In this document: one piece after another, positions 1 through 10,577 of the stretch
Position numbering within the stretch: the stretch's first letter is position 1
Layout: every line of letters starts with the position of its first letter
Assembly (NCBI GenBank): GCA_035620975.1
Contig: DASPFV010000079.1
Span: forward strand, 1 to 20,850
Reading direction: 5' to 3'
From: DASPFV01 sp035620975
Lineage (GTDB): Bacteria > Acidobacteriota > Vicinamibacteria > Vicinamibacterales > 2-12-FULL-66-21
Length of the DNA stretch: 20,850 nucleotides
Made by a program: the position numbers and the translations under genes
Notes under the pieces: generated by a model
What the model was told of the DNA's origin: nothing
Databases searched by the model: none
Seen by the model: the letters and a program-made list of their open reading frames with translations, nothing else

Positions 1-1
1 G

Positions 2-130
2 GTCGGGCGCATCGACGCCGGCCCGGTGACGGGAGTAGAATCGGCGTTCCCGCTGCAGCGACCCCCAGACTGGTGGACGGCGCCGCGAACGGCGATCCGC
101 GATCCGCAAACGAGGAGGTTGGTCCGGTGA
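2..130 (+). CDS. 3' end of an unidentified gene upstream of coxM (partial)
   Basis: The frame starting at base 2 stays open and ends in TGA at 128-130, giving the last 42 residues of a protein that ends ...PPDWWTAPRTAIRDPQTRRLVR. Nearly every third codon position is G or C, as expected for a real gene at this composition. The stop overlaps the coxM GTG at 127-129 (GTGA), the same junction style seen through the rest of the operon, which suggests that this gene is co-transcribed with cox. The fragment is too short and carries no motif that I recognise, so no function is assigned. The 5' part lies outside the window. Confidence 0.5.
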   Translation, partial: VGRIDAGPVTGVESAFPLQRPPDWWTAPRTAIRDPQTRRLVR

Positions 131-999
131 TTCCCGCAGCCTTCGACTACATCCAGGCCCGGTCGGTGGAGGAGGCTCTGGCGGCGCTCGAGGCGCATGG
201 GCCAGAGGCGCGTGTTCTCGCCGGGGGCCAGAGCCTGATTCCGGCGATGCGCTTCCGGCTGGCGCGCCCGGCGGTGCTCGTCGACATCAACGGCATTCCG
301 GATCTCGAATACCTCCGCGTGGACGGCGCGCTCTCGATCGGCGCGCTTGCGCGCGATGCCGCCATCGAACGGGCGCCGTGGATCGGCGACCGGAAATGGA
401 GCCTGCTGCACGACGTCGCCAGGGTGGTGGCCGATCCGATCGTCCGCCAGATGGGGACCGTCGTAGGCAGTCTGTGCCACAACGATCCGGCCGGGGACTG
501 GACGGCCGCGGCGCTCGCGGCACGGGCCGAGATCGACGTGCGCGGCAAGGGCGGGGTGCGGGCAGTGCCGATCGATCAATTCCTGGTGGACAGTTTCACG
601 ACGGCGGTGGCCGACGGGGAGATGGCGCTGGCGGTCCGGTTCCCCGCGCCGGACGATCGGACGGCCGGAGCCTACGTGAAGGTGGAGCGAAAGGTTGGCG
701 ACTTCGCGACGGCGGCCGCGGCCGTTCAGATCTCCCTGAATGGGGGCACCGTCCGGCAGGCAGGCATCGCCCTCTCGGCGGCCGGCCCGTGCGCCGTGCG
801 CGTGGAGGAAGCCGAGAAGCTGCTCACCGGGCAGAAGCCGTCAGCGGATCTCATCCGCGCGGCGGCGGATGCCGCATCGAAACAGAGCCAGCCGCAGGGC
901 GATCTCCGCGGCAGCGTCGAGTACAAGAAGCATCTGGCCGGGGTGCTCGTGGCGCGCGGGCTGCGCCAGGCGCTGGCACGACTGGGGGTGCAGGCATGA
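127..999 (+). CDS. coxM: Aerobic CO dehydrogenase medium subunit, FAD-binding (CoxM)
   Basis: This is the flavoprotein subunit of the molybdenum hydroxylase CO dehydrogenase. It takes electrons from the 2Fe-2S subunit and passes them towards the respiratory chain. From the GTG at 127 it has 290 residues, the usual CoxM length. I chose this start over the in-frame GTG at 73 because a strong Shine-Dalgarno sequence (GAGGAGG, 112-118) lies 8 bases upstream. The two FAD-binding motifs sit where the family has them: AGGQS at residues 32-36 and TVVGS at 111-115, the counterpart of TIGGD. The stop overlaps the coxS ATG (ATGA, 996-999), so the subunits are likely made in balance. A related xanthine dehydrogenase-type FAD subunit is possible from this protein alone, but the coxL neighbour settles it. 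Confidence 0.95.
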   Translation: MIPAAFDYIQARSVEEALAALEAHGPEARVLAGGQSLIPAMRFRLARPAVLVDINGIPDLEYLRVDGALSIGALARDAAIERAPWIGDRKWSLLHDVARVVADPIVRQMGTVVGSLCHNDPAGDWTAAALAARAEIDVRGKGGVRAVPIDQFLVDSFTTAVADGEMALAVRFPAPDDRTAGAYVKVERKVGDFATAAAAVQISLNGGTVRQAGIALSAAGPCAVRVEEAEKLLTGQKPSADLIRAAADAASKQSQPQGDLRGSVEYKKHLAGVLVARGLRQALARLGVQA

Positions 1000-1492
1000 A
1001 GGTCAGCCTTACGGTCAATGGCGTGCCGCAGCAGCACGACGTGGAGCCGCGTACGCTGCTGGCGTACTTCCTCCGCGACCACTGCGGCCTCACCGGAACG
1101 CACGTCGGCTGCGACACGTCCAGCTGCGGGTGCTGCGTGGTCGTGCTGGACGGCGAGCGGGCGGTGAAATCCTGCACGATGTTCGCCGTGCAGGCGGACG
1201 GACACTCGGTACTCACGGTCGAAGGCCTGGCCAGCGGTGGTACGCTGCATCCCATCCAGCAGGCCTTCTGGGATCAGCACGGTCTGCAGTGCGGCTACTG
1301 CACACCCGGCATGATGCTGGCCTCGTACGTGCTCCTCAAGCACACGCCCGACCCCGACGAGGCCACGATCCGCGAGGGGCTGGCGGGCAATCTCTGCCGC
1401 TGCACGGGATACCAGAACATCGTGAAGGCGGTGCGCCAGGCGGCCGAGGCCATGCGCCAGCCGGCCGGGGCGCAGCCGGCGGGAGCAGGGCG

Positions 1493-1496
<4 letters not shown>
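996..1496 (+). CDS. coxS: Aerobic CO dehydrogenase small subunit, 2x[2Fe-2S] (CoxS)
   Basis: This is the iron-sulfur subunit that carries electrons from the Mo-Cu site in CoxL to the FAD in CoxM. It has 166 residues. The N-terminal plant-ferredoxin-like domain ligates one cluster through Cys39, Cys44, Cys47 and Cys60 (GCDTSSCGCC region). The C-terminal all-helical domain ligates the second through Cys99 and Cys102 (CGYC) and Cys134 and Cys136 (CRC). All eight expected cysteines are present. An extra cysteine (Cys46) sits inside the first motif where alanine is common. The start ATG overlaps the coxM stop, and the coxL ATG overlaps this stop (ATGA, 1493-1496). The last 15 or so residues are Pro/Ala/Gly-rich and probably disordered. 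Confidence 0.96.
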
Positions 1497-3843
<2,347 letters not shown>

Positions 3844-3847
<4 letters not shown>

Positions 3848-4296
3848 AGCTCGAATACAGCGGGCAGGAACAGATCCCCACCGGGCCGGATGCCGTGTGG
3901 GCGTTCGTCAACGACCCTGAAAAGATCGGTCGGTGTCTGCCCGACGTCGTGGACCTGAAGGTCGTGGATCCGCGGCACTTCGATGCGGTCGTCCGCGTGG
4001 GCGTGGGGCCGGTCCGGGGCCGCTTCACGATGAAGTTCGAGCTGCAGCCGGAGGAAGCGGCCAGGCGGATGAACATGAAGATTTCCGGCGGCGGGCTTGG
4101 CAGCGCCATCGATCTGACGGCAGCCGCCGATATCGTCGGGGCCGAACAGGACGCGACGAGCCTGAACTGGCGCGGCGCGGCGGTCATGCGCGGGCCGGTC
4201 GCCGCGGTCGGCGGGCGCGTGCTCGACGCGCAGGCGCAGAAGCTGATCACCCAGACGTTCGCGAACGTCCGCGAGGCGCTGTCGCGCCCGGTCTGA
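3844..4296 (+). CDS. coxG: CoxG-like SRPBCC-fold protein, short form
   Basis: CoxG (COG3427, START/SRPBCC lipid-binding fold) is linked to membrane recruitment of CO dehydrogenase and to its coupling with the quinone pool. This copy has 150 residues starting at a GTG that overlaps the coxL stop. The family pattern is visible in the VWAFVNDPEKIGRCLPDV region near residues 18-36 and in the Gly-rich GGGLGSAID stretch near residues 82-90. It ends shortly after the fold (...REALSRPV), with no C-terminal hydrophobic segment or Pro-rich tail. CoxG of Oligotropha is about 200 residues, so this is the short version. How it would touch the membrane is not visible. The next gene starts one base after the stop. 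Confidence 0.88.
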
Positions 4297-4297
4297 G

Positions 4298-5293
4298 ATG
4301 CGCGACTTCTTCGACGAGGTCGCGGCGCTCCGGCGTGAAAAGGCCCTGTTCGCGACGGCACTCGTCGTGGGACGCCGCGCGCCGGTGTCTGCCCACCTCG
4401 GCGACCGTGCGATCGTGCACGCCGACGGCAGGATGGACGGCTTCGTGGGCGGTGCGTGCTCGCGCGAGATCGTGCGAAAGCAGGCGCTCGAGGCGATTCG
4501 CCTGCGTCGGGCGGTGCTCGTCTCGATCCGTCCTGACGCCGCCGCTGCTTCCACGGATCCCGAGCACCTCGTCGTGCCGATGACGTGCGTTTCGGAGGGA
4601 GCCGTGGACGTGTACGTGGAACCGAACGTGCCGCCGCGCCGCCTGGTCGTGGTGGGCAACACACCGGTCGCCGACGCCGTCACGCGCGTCGCGTGCAGCC
4701 TGGACTACGACGTCGTGCGGGTCGTCACCGCGGACGAAACGCGGGACCTGGAGGGCCCGGCTGCCGCGCTGGGCTTCGCCGTCATCCCACTCGAGTCGCT
4801 CGACGCGGCGTTCGGCGAGGGAGCGGCGGACGCGGCGGCCGTCGTGTCGACGCAGGGCCACTACGACGAAGAGGCGCTGGCGGTGATTCTCCGGCACGAG
4901 CTGCCGTACGTGGGGCTGGTCGCCTCGCGCCCGCGCGGAGGTGCCGTGAAGCGGCTGCTGCAGGAGCGGGGCGTCGCCGTGGATCGGATCCGGAACCCCG
5001 CCGGCCTCGATCTCGGCGCGCGAACGCCGCCGGAGGTGGCCGTGTCCATCCTGGCCGAAATCGTTCAGGCCCGGCCCGCGCAGAGCGTCACGCGCGAGGC
5101 GCCGGTGGCCGAGGCGCCAGCCGGGTCGCCGACCTCCGCGACGGCAGTCGATCCCGTCTGCCGGATGGAGGTGGAGATCGCGACCGCCAGGCACACCGCA
5201 GAAGTGGCGGGACGGATGTACTACTTCTGCTGCGCGAGCTGCCGCTCGCGGTTCGTGCACGATCCCGCCGCGTTCTCGGCGGCCACCCCATGA
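4298..5293 (+). CDS. XdhC/CoxI-type molybdenum enzyme maturation factor fused to a YHS domain
   Basis: XdhC/CoxI proteins bind molybdenum cofactor and help to sulfurate it and insert it into molybdenum hydroxylases. This 331-residue protein has the N-terminal XdhC_CoxI domain (roughly residues 10-80, with GGACSREIVRKQ) and the C-terminal Rossmann-like XdhC domain beginning at RRLVVVGNTPVA (about 114-125). After an Ala/Pro/Ser linker comes a YHS domain (about 285-331): DPVCRM with Cys288, then YYFCCASCRSRF with Cys311, Cys312 and Cys315, and a final DPAAF. YHS domains occur in heavy-metal ATPases and other metal proteins. The fusion, inside an operon for a Mo-Cu enzyme, suggests a metal-handling role (inference). 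It starts 1 base after coxG and overlaps coxD (ATGA). I do not assign a symbol because CoxF and CoxI are both of this family. Confidence 0.9.
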   Translation: MRDFFDEVAALRREKALFATALVVGRRAPVSAHLGDRAIVHADGRMDGFVGGACSREIVRKQALEAIRLRRAVLVSIRPDAAAASTDPEHLVVPMTCVSEGAVDVYVEPNVPPRRLVVVGNTPVADAVTRVACSLDYDVVRVVTADETRDLEGPAAALGFAVIPLESLDAAFGEGAADAAAVVSTQGHYDEEALAVILRHELPYVGLVASRPRGGAVKRLLQERGVAVDRIRNPAGLDLGARTPPEVAVSILAEIVQARPAQSVTREAPVAEAPAGSPTSATAVDPVCRMEVEIATARHTAEVAGRMYYFCCASCRSRFVHDPAAFSAATP

Positions 5294-6240
5294 TCGATGC
5301 GCGAGGTCTGCAGGCCCGCTTCACCGCGCGCGGCTTCATCGTCAACGAAGCGTTCGCGACGGCGCTCCAGCTCGTGCTGGCGCTCCGGAAGCCGCTGCTC
5401 GTGGAAGGGCCCGCGGGCGTCGGGAAGACCGAGAGCGCCAAAGTGCTGGCCGAGACGCTCGGCACGCGGCTCATCAGGCTCCAGTGCTACGAGGGGCTGG
5501 ACGCGCAGACGGCCCTCTACGAGTGGAACTACCAGCGGCAGATCCTCCGGATCCGCATGAGCGAGGGAGCCGCCGCTTCGCTCGAGAGCCGCGAGGCGGA
5601 GATCTTCGGCGAAGCGTTCCTGCTGAAGCGGCCGCTGCTCGAGGCGATCCTCCAGGACGCGCCGCCCGTCCTCCTCATCGACGAGATCGACCGGGCGGAC
5701 GAAGCGTTCGAGGCATTCCTGCTGGAGGTGCTCGCGGAGTGGCAGGTGACGATCCCCGAGCTGGGCACGATCCGCGCGACGCATCCGCCCTTCGTGATCC
5801 TGACCAGCAACCGCACGCGCGAGCTGTCGGACGCGCTCCGGCGGCGGTGCCTGTTCTTCTGGATCCCCTACCCGACGCTCGAGGAGGAGATCGCGATCCT
5901 CCACGCACGGATTCCTGGGCTGCCCGCGCGCCTGGCCGATCAGATCGCCGGCGCGATGCAGATCTTCCGCGAGTGGCCGCTGCAGAAGGCGCCCGGCGTC
6001 GCCGAAAGCCTGGACTGGGCGCTGGCGCTGATGGCCATGCATCGCGAGCACCTCGATGCGCGGGCGCTCGAGCAGACGCTCGGGTGCGTCCTCAAGGTCC
6101 GGGAGGATCACCGCGTGCTCGAATCGCGGCGTGCGGCGCTCGACCCGGTGCTCGAGGCCACCGCCCCGCCGCTCCGGCCGGGCGGGCACAGCCTCGATAC
6201 GGACTTCGGGATCGGGTCGGTGTCGACCCCGCGACAGTGA
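5290..6240 (+). CDS. coxD: MoxR-type AAA+ ATPase, CO dehydrogenase maturation (CoxD)
   Basis: CoxD is a membrane-associated AAA+ ATPase needed after translation to build the copper-sulfur part of the CO dehydrogenase centre. This 316-residue protein has a Walker A motif GPAGVGKT (residues 40-47), a Walker B motif VLLIDE (127-132) followed by IDRAD, a sensor-1 Asn in ILTSNRTREL, and an arginine-finger region DALRRRC. This is the usual MoxR layout. The start ATG overlaps the preceding stop (ATGA, 5290-5293), and its own stop overlaps the coxE GTG (GTGA, 6237-6240). MoxR ATPases typically work with a von Willebrand A partner, which is the next gene. The last 25 or so residues after the AAA+ lid look unstructured. 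Confidence 0.94.
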   Translation: MIDARGLQARFTARGFIVNEAFATALQLVLALRKPLLVEGPAGVGKTESAKVLAETLGTRLIRLQCYEGLDAQTALYEWNYQRQILRIRMSEGAAASLESREAEIFGEAFLLKRPLLEAILQDAPPVLLIDEIDRADEAFEAFLLEVLAEWQVTIPELGTIRATHPPFVILTSNRTRELSDALRRRCLFFWIPYPTLEEEIAILHARIPGLPARLADQIAGAMQIFREWPLQKAPGVAESLDWALALMAMHREHLDARALEQTLGCVLKVREDHRVLESRRAALDPVLEATAPPLRPGGHSLDTDFGIGSVSTPRQ

Positions 6241-7418
6241 GCCTCCCCAGACCGGGATTTCCGGAACGGCTGGCGGCGTTCTGCGCGCGTCTGCGCGGCG
6301 AGCACGGCTTCATGGTCGGGCCGGGCGAGCTGCACGACGCGGTGCGCGCGATCCAGCTCGTGTCCCTCGCGGAGCCCCGCACGGTCCGGGAGGTGCTGCG
6401 CCCGGTTCTGACGGGGAGGCGCGATGACCTGGCGGTATTCGATCGCGCCTTCGACGAGTTCTTCCTCCAGCCACGGGCCGGCACCCGTCTCGAGCACACC
6501 GGCCCGGATCGCGGGGCGGCCGCATCAGGCCGGCCGCGCGCAGCGGAGCCGGGCCGCCCGCGGGACGCGACTGAAGAGGAAGGGGCGTTCAGCGCGAGGC
6601 GTCGGGACGCTCGCCTCGACCTCGTCGGGCGAGACGCGGAGGAGAAGTCTCCTGCGCTCCGGGCGGCGTACAGCCCGCTGGCAGCGGAGGGTGAGCATCA
6701 GCCGCTGGTCCCCCCTGACGCGCCATGGCAGGCGGCGGCGCTGGTGTTCGTCAGGCGGCTCGAGATCTCGCTCTCGCGGCGGTATCGGCCATCGCCGCGC
6801 GGACCACGATTTGACATCCGGCGGACCCTCAGGAGCAGCCTGGGGACGGGTGGAGAGCTGCTGTCTCCCCGATGGCGCAGCCGGCCACGCCGTCGTCTTC
6901 GACTGGTGTTGCTCCTGGATGGCAGCCGCTCGATGAGCCCGCACGCCGGTGCGTCGCTCGCGATGGCCATCGCGATCGCCGGTGTGGCGACGGGTACGGA
7001 GGTCTTCACGTTCTCCACCTCCCTGCGGCGGATCACGCGCGACGTCCGCCGCGCCGCGTCCGGAGAGCCACGCGTCCTCGACCCGCACGAGGCATGGGGC
7101 GGTGGCACGGCAATCGGCGCATGTCTCACCGACTTCCTGATCCGGTTTGCCGATCGCCTGCTCGCCCGGGATTCCATCGTGATCATCGTCAGCGACGGCC
7201 TGGACGTGGGAGACCCCGCCGTCCTGCGGGACGCGATGGACGGACTCCGCCGCCGCGCCGCTGCCATCGTCTGGCTGAACCCGCTCCTCGAAACCCCCGG
7301 CTACGAACCCAGCGCGCTCGGCATGGCCGCCGCGAGGCCGTTCGTCTCGACCTTCGCCTCGGTGCAATCGCCCCAGGATCTCAGCGCGCTCTCACACACC
7401 GTTCGCATCCGACGCTGA
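6237..7418 (+). CDS. coxE: CoxE-like von Willebrand factor A domain protein
   Basis: CoxE proteins (COG3552) pair with the CoxD ATPase in maturing the Mo-Cu site. From the GTG overlapping the coxD stop, this protein has 393 residues. The N-terminal part (1-80, FPERLAAFCARLR...) is the conserved CoxE region. A charged, Arg/Glu-rich, probably disordered linker covers about residues 83-150. The C-terminal VWA domain has a complete metal-ion-dependent adhesion site: DGSRSMS (Asp228, Ser230, Ser232), Thr291 in GGGTAIG, and Asp320 in VSDGLD. It is the last gene of the operon; 86 bases then lead to padR. No mobA-like cytidylyltransferase, coxB, coxC, coxH or coxK is present here. Confidence 0.92.
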   Translation: MSLPRPGFPERLAAFCARLRGEHGFMVGPGELHDAVRAIQLVSLAEPRTVREVLRPVLTGRRDDLAVFDRAFDEFFLQPRAGTRLEHTGPDRGAAASGRPRAAEPGRPRDATEEEGAFSARRRDARLDLVGRDAEEKSPALRAAYSPLAAEGEHQPLVPPDAPWQAAALVFVRRLEISLSRRYRPSPRGPRFDIRRTLRSSLGTGGELLSPRWRSRPRRRLRLVLLLDGSRSMSPHAGASLAMAIAIAGVATGTEVFTFSTSLRRITRDVRRAASGEPRVLDPHEAWGGGTAIGACLTDFLIRFADRLLARDSIVIIVSDGLDVGDPAVLRDAMDGLRRRAAAIVWLNPLLETPGYEPSALGMAAARPFVSTFASVQSPQDLSALSHTVRIRR

Positions 7419-7469
7419 CGCTCCGCTCGCATCGAGGCACGCTCGGCACGGCACCCTCGTGCACCGGTG

Positions 7470-7498
7470 TTGACAATTCCCAGCCGGATAGGCATAGT
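7470..7498 (+). promoter_or_regulatory. Sigma70-type promoter of padR
   Basis: A perfect -35 box TTGACA (7470-7475) is followed by a 17-base spacer and a -10 box CATAGT (7493-7498, four of six consensus bases). The padR ATG begins at 7505, 6 bases after the -10, so transcription is expected to start at or within a base or two of the start codon. No Shine-Dalgarno sequence is present. The gene is therefore probably leaderless. Confidence 0.7.
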
Positions 7499-7510
7499 TC
7501 ACCTATGCCT
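7490..7510. promoter_or_regulatory. Inverted repeat, probable PadR operator
   Basis: A perfect inverted repeat has 8-base arms, AGGCATAG (7490-7497) and CTATGCCT (7503-7510), around the 5-base spacer TTCAC. The left arm covers most of the -10 box and the right arm contains the padR start codon (7505-7507). A dimeric PadR bound here would block the promoter, so autorepression is the simplest reading. Binding is inferred, not shown. Confidence 0.65.
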
Positions 7511-7834
7511 CGCGACGACGGCCTGCCCCCGGGCACTCTGGTGATGCTCATCCTCCGCGTGCTCGCCTCGCAGCCCCTCCACGGGTATGCCATCGCGCAG
7601 CGCATTCATCAGCTGTCGCATGCCGAGCTCAGCGTCGAGGAAGGATCGCTCTACCCGGCGCTGCAGAAGCTCCTGCTGAAGGGGTGGGTGAAGGCCGCGC
7701 CGGCGATCTCCGACTCGGGACGATCCGTGCGCGAGTACCGTCTGACGGCGAGCGGCCGGAAACAGCTCGAGCGGGAGCGGGCCAGCTATCAGCGCGTGTC
7801 GCAGGCCATTCGCGTCGTGCTCGAGACCGCCTGA
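7505..7834 (+). CDS. PadR-family transcriptional repressor
   Basis: This 109-residue winged-helix regulator is at the short end of the PadR family. It shows the family signature HGYAIAQRI (residues 26-34), then EEGSLYPALQKLLLKGWV in the recognition helix and wing, and REYRLTASGRKQLERE in the wing-to-dimerisation-helix region. PadR proteins usually repress a neighbouring membrane transporter and their own gene. Here the gene sits 7 bases upstream of an ADOP permease, the standard Acidobacteriota pairing, and its start codon lies inside an inverted repeat over its own -10 box. The effector is unknown. Confidence 0.93.
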   Translation: MPRDDGLPPGTLVMLILRVLASQPLHGYAIAQRIHQLSHAELSVEEGSLYPALQKLLLKGWVKAAPAISDSGRSVREYRLTASGRKQLERERASYQRVSQAIRVVLETA

Positions 7835-7841
7835 GCGCTGC

Positions 7842-10427
7842 ATGTCGTTCCTCCTCGAGACGCTTCGCCGCGCGTGGTATCTGATCAACCGCCGCCGCTT
7901 CGAGGACTCCCTGCGCCGCGAGATGGAAGCGCACCGGGCCATGATGGCCGAGCCGTCGGGTTTCGGGAATACGCTCCGCCTGCGCGAGGAGGCGCGGGAT
8001 GTGTGGGGCTGGCGCTGGCTCGACGACGTGGAGCGCGACTTTCGTTTTGCGTGGCGCATGCTGAGGCGCACGCCGGGGGTCGCGTGCATCGCGGTGGTCT
8101 CGCTCGCCCTCGCGACCGGAGCGACGACGGCCATCTTCAGCGTCGTGAACGGCGTGCTGCTGCAGCCCCTGCCATTCATGGAGCCGGATCGCCTCGTCCA
8201 GGTGTTCGGCCGGAGCTGGCGCGAGGATCGAGGAGGGCAGCCGGATTCCCTCGACGGCCCGGTCGGATCCGCGGAGCTCGAACAGTTCGCGCTGCAGGCG
8301 GGCTCATTCGAAGGGTTCGCCGGCTACGCCGTCACGACGGTGCACCTCGGCGGCGCTGACGGTCCGGAGCGGTTGACGGCCGTTGCGGCGGATCTGTCTC
8401 TGTTCGAAGTGCTCGGGGTCCCGGCCGTCGCCGGCCGGACGTTCCGCACCGGCGATCCGCCCGATGTCGCGGTCATCGGCGCGCGGCTCTGGCGGGAGCG
8501 CTTCGGCGGCACCACCGCGATCTCCGGGCAGTCCGTCAGGCTGGACGGCCGTTCGTTCACCATCCTGGGGGTGGTGCCGGAGCGGTTCCAGTTCCCCTAC
8601 CGGGCCGCATCGCTGCTTCCCGGGGCGCTGCCCGAGGGCCGGACCGATGTGTGGGTTCCCCTGCCTCCGCTCCGGTTGGCTGCGGATGGGTCGCTTCGTC
8701 GTGGCCGCGTGAACGTCGTCGCGCGCCTGAAGCCGGGCGTGGCCGTGCCGTCGGCTCAGGCCGAGTTGAACGTCGTGGCCCGGCGCGTCGAGGAGGCGTC
8801 CGCGGGAACACGCCTGCGCGCGGGTGCGCGCATCGTCCCCCTCGCGGCCGTGGTCGTCGGCCCCATACGGGCGTCGCTGTGGCTGCTCTCTGCAGCCGTC
8901 GGCCTCGTGCTGCTGGCCGCGTGTGCCAACGTGGCCAACGTGCTGCTCGCGCGGATGACCGTTCGGTTCCGCGAGATGGCCACCAGGGCCGCCCTCGGGG
9001 CGAGCGGCGACAGGCTGCTGCGCCAGCTGCTCGTCGAGAGCCTGCTGATCTCCGCACTCGGAGCGCTGGCCGGCGCCGCGCTCGCGCGCTGGGCGATTGG
9101 ACTGCTGACGACGCTGGGCGCCGCGAAGATTCCGCGCGCCCACGAGATCGCACTGGACTGGCGGGCCTTCGCGTTTCTTCTGGCCGTCTGCGTCGGCACC
9201 GCGGTCGTCGTCGGCCTCGCCCCCGCGCTCGTGGCCTCACGGATCGGCCCCGGGGCCGTCACCCGGTCGATGGCCGGCTATGGCGTGGCGGGAGGTCGAA
9301 TCGGCCGGCTTCGGGACGGGCTCGTCATCGTGGAGGTCGCACTCGCGTTCATCCTGGCGCTGGGCGCAGGCCTCGTGGTTCGGGAACTGGTCCGCCTCGA
9401 GAACGTTCCCGTCGGGATGAACACCGAGAACGTGCTGACGCTCCACCTCACGCCACGGACCACGGCGCACGAGTACCAGGAGATCGAAACGCGCGTCTCC
9501 CGGTTGCCGGGCGTGCGCACCGCGGGCCTCGCGCAGCTCGTCCCGCTGCAGAACTGGGGGTGGACCGGCGACTTCGCCATCCGCAACCAGCCCCGCCAGG
9601 ACCGTCCCGTCGCCGGTTTGCGATACGTCACGCCCGGCTACTTCCGGACGATCGGCATGCCGCTCCTCGAAGGCCGGACCTTCTCCGGGGCCGACACCGC
9701 CGGGTCGAGGCCGGTCGTGGTCGTCAACGACACACTCGTGCGGCGCTACCTTCAGGACCGGGATCCGGTGGGCCTCGAGCTCGACCGCGGCGTCATTGTC
9801 GGTGTCGTCGGCGATATCCGGAATACCGGTCTCGGCCAGCCTCCCGAGCCCGAGATCTACTACCCGGCCGCGCAGAACCTCGCGATGGTCTCCGACATCG
9901 GAATGTCGCTGATCGTTCGGGCGGCGACCCCCCCGGCGGGCCTGGTGGAGCCCGTTCGCGCGGTCGTTCGGGGCGTGAATCCCAATCTCGCCGTGTTCAA
10001 CGTGAGGACGATGGAGCAGGTGGTGGCGGATTCCCTGTGGGAGCTGTACTTGTACAGGTGGCTGACTGGATCGTTTGCGCTGCTTGCGCTGTCGCTCGCC
10101 GCGATCGGACTCTACGGCGTGATTTCGTTCGGGGTGACAGCCCGGATACGCGAGTTCGCGGTCCGTCTTGCTCTCGGCGCCGAGCCGTCGCGAGTGGCCA
10201 GGCAGGTGTTCGCCCGCGCGTGGTGGTTGACGGCGGCTGGCCTGGCTGCCGGGGTCACGATGGCACTGGCGCTCACGCTGCTGCTGCCGGCGCTGCAGGT
10301 GCCGATCGGCCTGCCCATGTATGCGTTCACCGCGGGACTGCTGCTGATCCTGGCGATCGTGTCGTCGGCCTTCCCCGCGCTGAGAGTCGCGCGCGTCAAT
10401 CCGGCCTCGGCGCTGCGGCACGAGTAG
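7842..10427 (+). CDS. ADOP-family orphan ABC permease (MacB/FtsX-like), with N-terminal prefix
   Basis: This is an 861-residue acidobacterial duplicated orphan permease. Residues 1-75 form the charged cytoplasmic prefix (LRREMEAHRAMM...). Transmembrane helix 1 is at about 80-102 and is followed by a MacB-like periplasmic domain. An FtsX helix block covers about 345-465, with the CANVANVLLARM motif. The layout then repeats: a helix at 493-513, a second periplasmic domain, and a final FtsX block at about 741-848 (RLALGAEPSR motif, end at PASALRHE). No ATPase is encoded nearby, as is usual for ADOP. The start is 7 bases after padR, so it should share the PadR-controlled promoter. Relatives of MacB move peptides or lipoproteins mechanically across the envelope; the substrate here is unknown. 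Confidence 0.94.
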   Translation: MSFLLETLRRAWYLINRRRFEDSLRREMEAHRAMMAEPSGFGNTLRLREEARDVWGWRWLDDVERDFRFAWRMLRRTPGVACIAVVSLALATGATTAIFSVVNGVLLQPLPFMEPDRLVQVFGRSWREDRGGQPDSLDGPVGSAELEQFALQAGSFEGFAGYAVTTVHLGGADGPERLTAVAADLSLFEVLGVPAVAGRTFRTGDPPDVAVIGARLWRERFGGTTAISGQSVRLDGRSFTILGVVPERFQFPYRAASLLPGALPEGRTDVWVPLPPLRLAADGSLRRGRVNVVARLKPGVAVPSAQAELNVVARRVEEASAGTRLRAGARIVPLAAVVVGPIRASLWLLSAAVGLVLLAACANVANVLLARMTVRFREMATRAALGASGDRLLRQLLVESLLISALGALAGAALARWAIGLLTTLGAAKIPRAHEIALDWRAFAFLLAVCVGTAVVVGLAPALVASRIGPGAVTRSMAGYGVAGGRIGRLRDGLVIVEVALAFILALGAGLVVRELVRLENVPVGMNTENVLTLHLTPRTTAHEYQEIETRVSRLPGVRTAGLAQLVPLQNWGWTGDFAIRNQPRQDRPVAGLRYVTPGYFRTIGMPLLEGRTFSGADTAGSRPVVVVNDTLVRRYLQDRDPVGLELDRGVIVGVVGDIRNTGLGQPPEPEIYYPAAQNLAMVSDIGMSLIVRAATPPAGLVEPVRAVVRGVNPNLAVFNVRTMEQVVADSLWELYLYRWLTGSFALLALSLAAIGLYGVISFGVTARIREFAVRLALGAEPSRVARQVFARAWWLTAAGLAAGVTMALALTLLLPALQVPIGLPMYAFTAGLLLILAIVSSAFPALRVARVNPASALRHE

Positions 10428-10467
10428 GGCTTCGCTGCCTCGACCTTCCGAGAGAAGGTGTAAGCCC
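10427..10467 (+). terminator. Nested hairpin after the first ADOP gene (candidate terminator)
   Basis: An inner stem ACCTTC/GAAGGT (10443-10448 and 10454-10459, loop CGAGA) is enclosed by an outer repeat GGGCTT/AAGCCC (10427-10432 and 10462-10467). The structure starts at the last base of the stop codon. There is no T-run after it, so a classical intrinsic terminator is not proven; it could instead mark the mRNA 3' end or be a processing site. Confidence 0.4.
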
Positions 10468-10577
10468 GGCACACGTGGCCATCGTGGCTCGAAGCTCGCA
10501 TCCTCAGCCGCTGGCGGCTCAGGCTCCACGACGCGACAGCGGCAAGCTGGGAGCTGCTGCTGGACGTCGCGGCGGGA

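Noticed and set aside
12..41. Possible cox promoter: TCGACG (12-17), 18-base spacer, TAGAAT (36-41)
   Set aside because: It lies inside the coding end of the upstream gene, the -35 is weak, and the GTGA overlap suggests read-through from further upstream. It cannot be excluded.
73..126. Earlier GTG start for coxM
   Set aside because: It has no ribosome-binding site, overlaps the upstream gene more deeply, and shifts the FAD motifs away from their usual positions.
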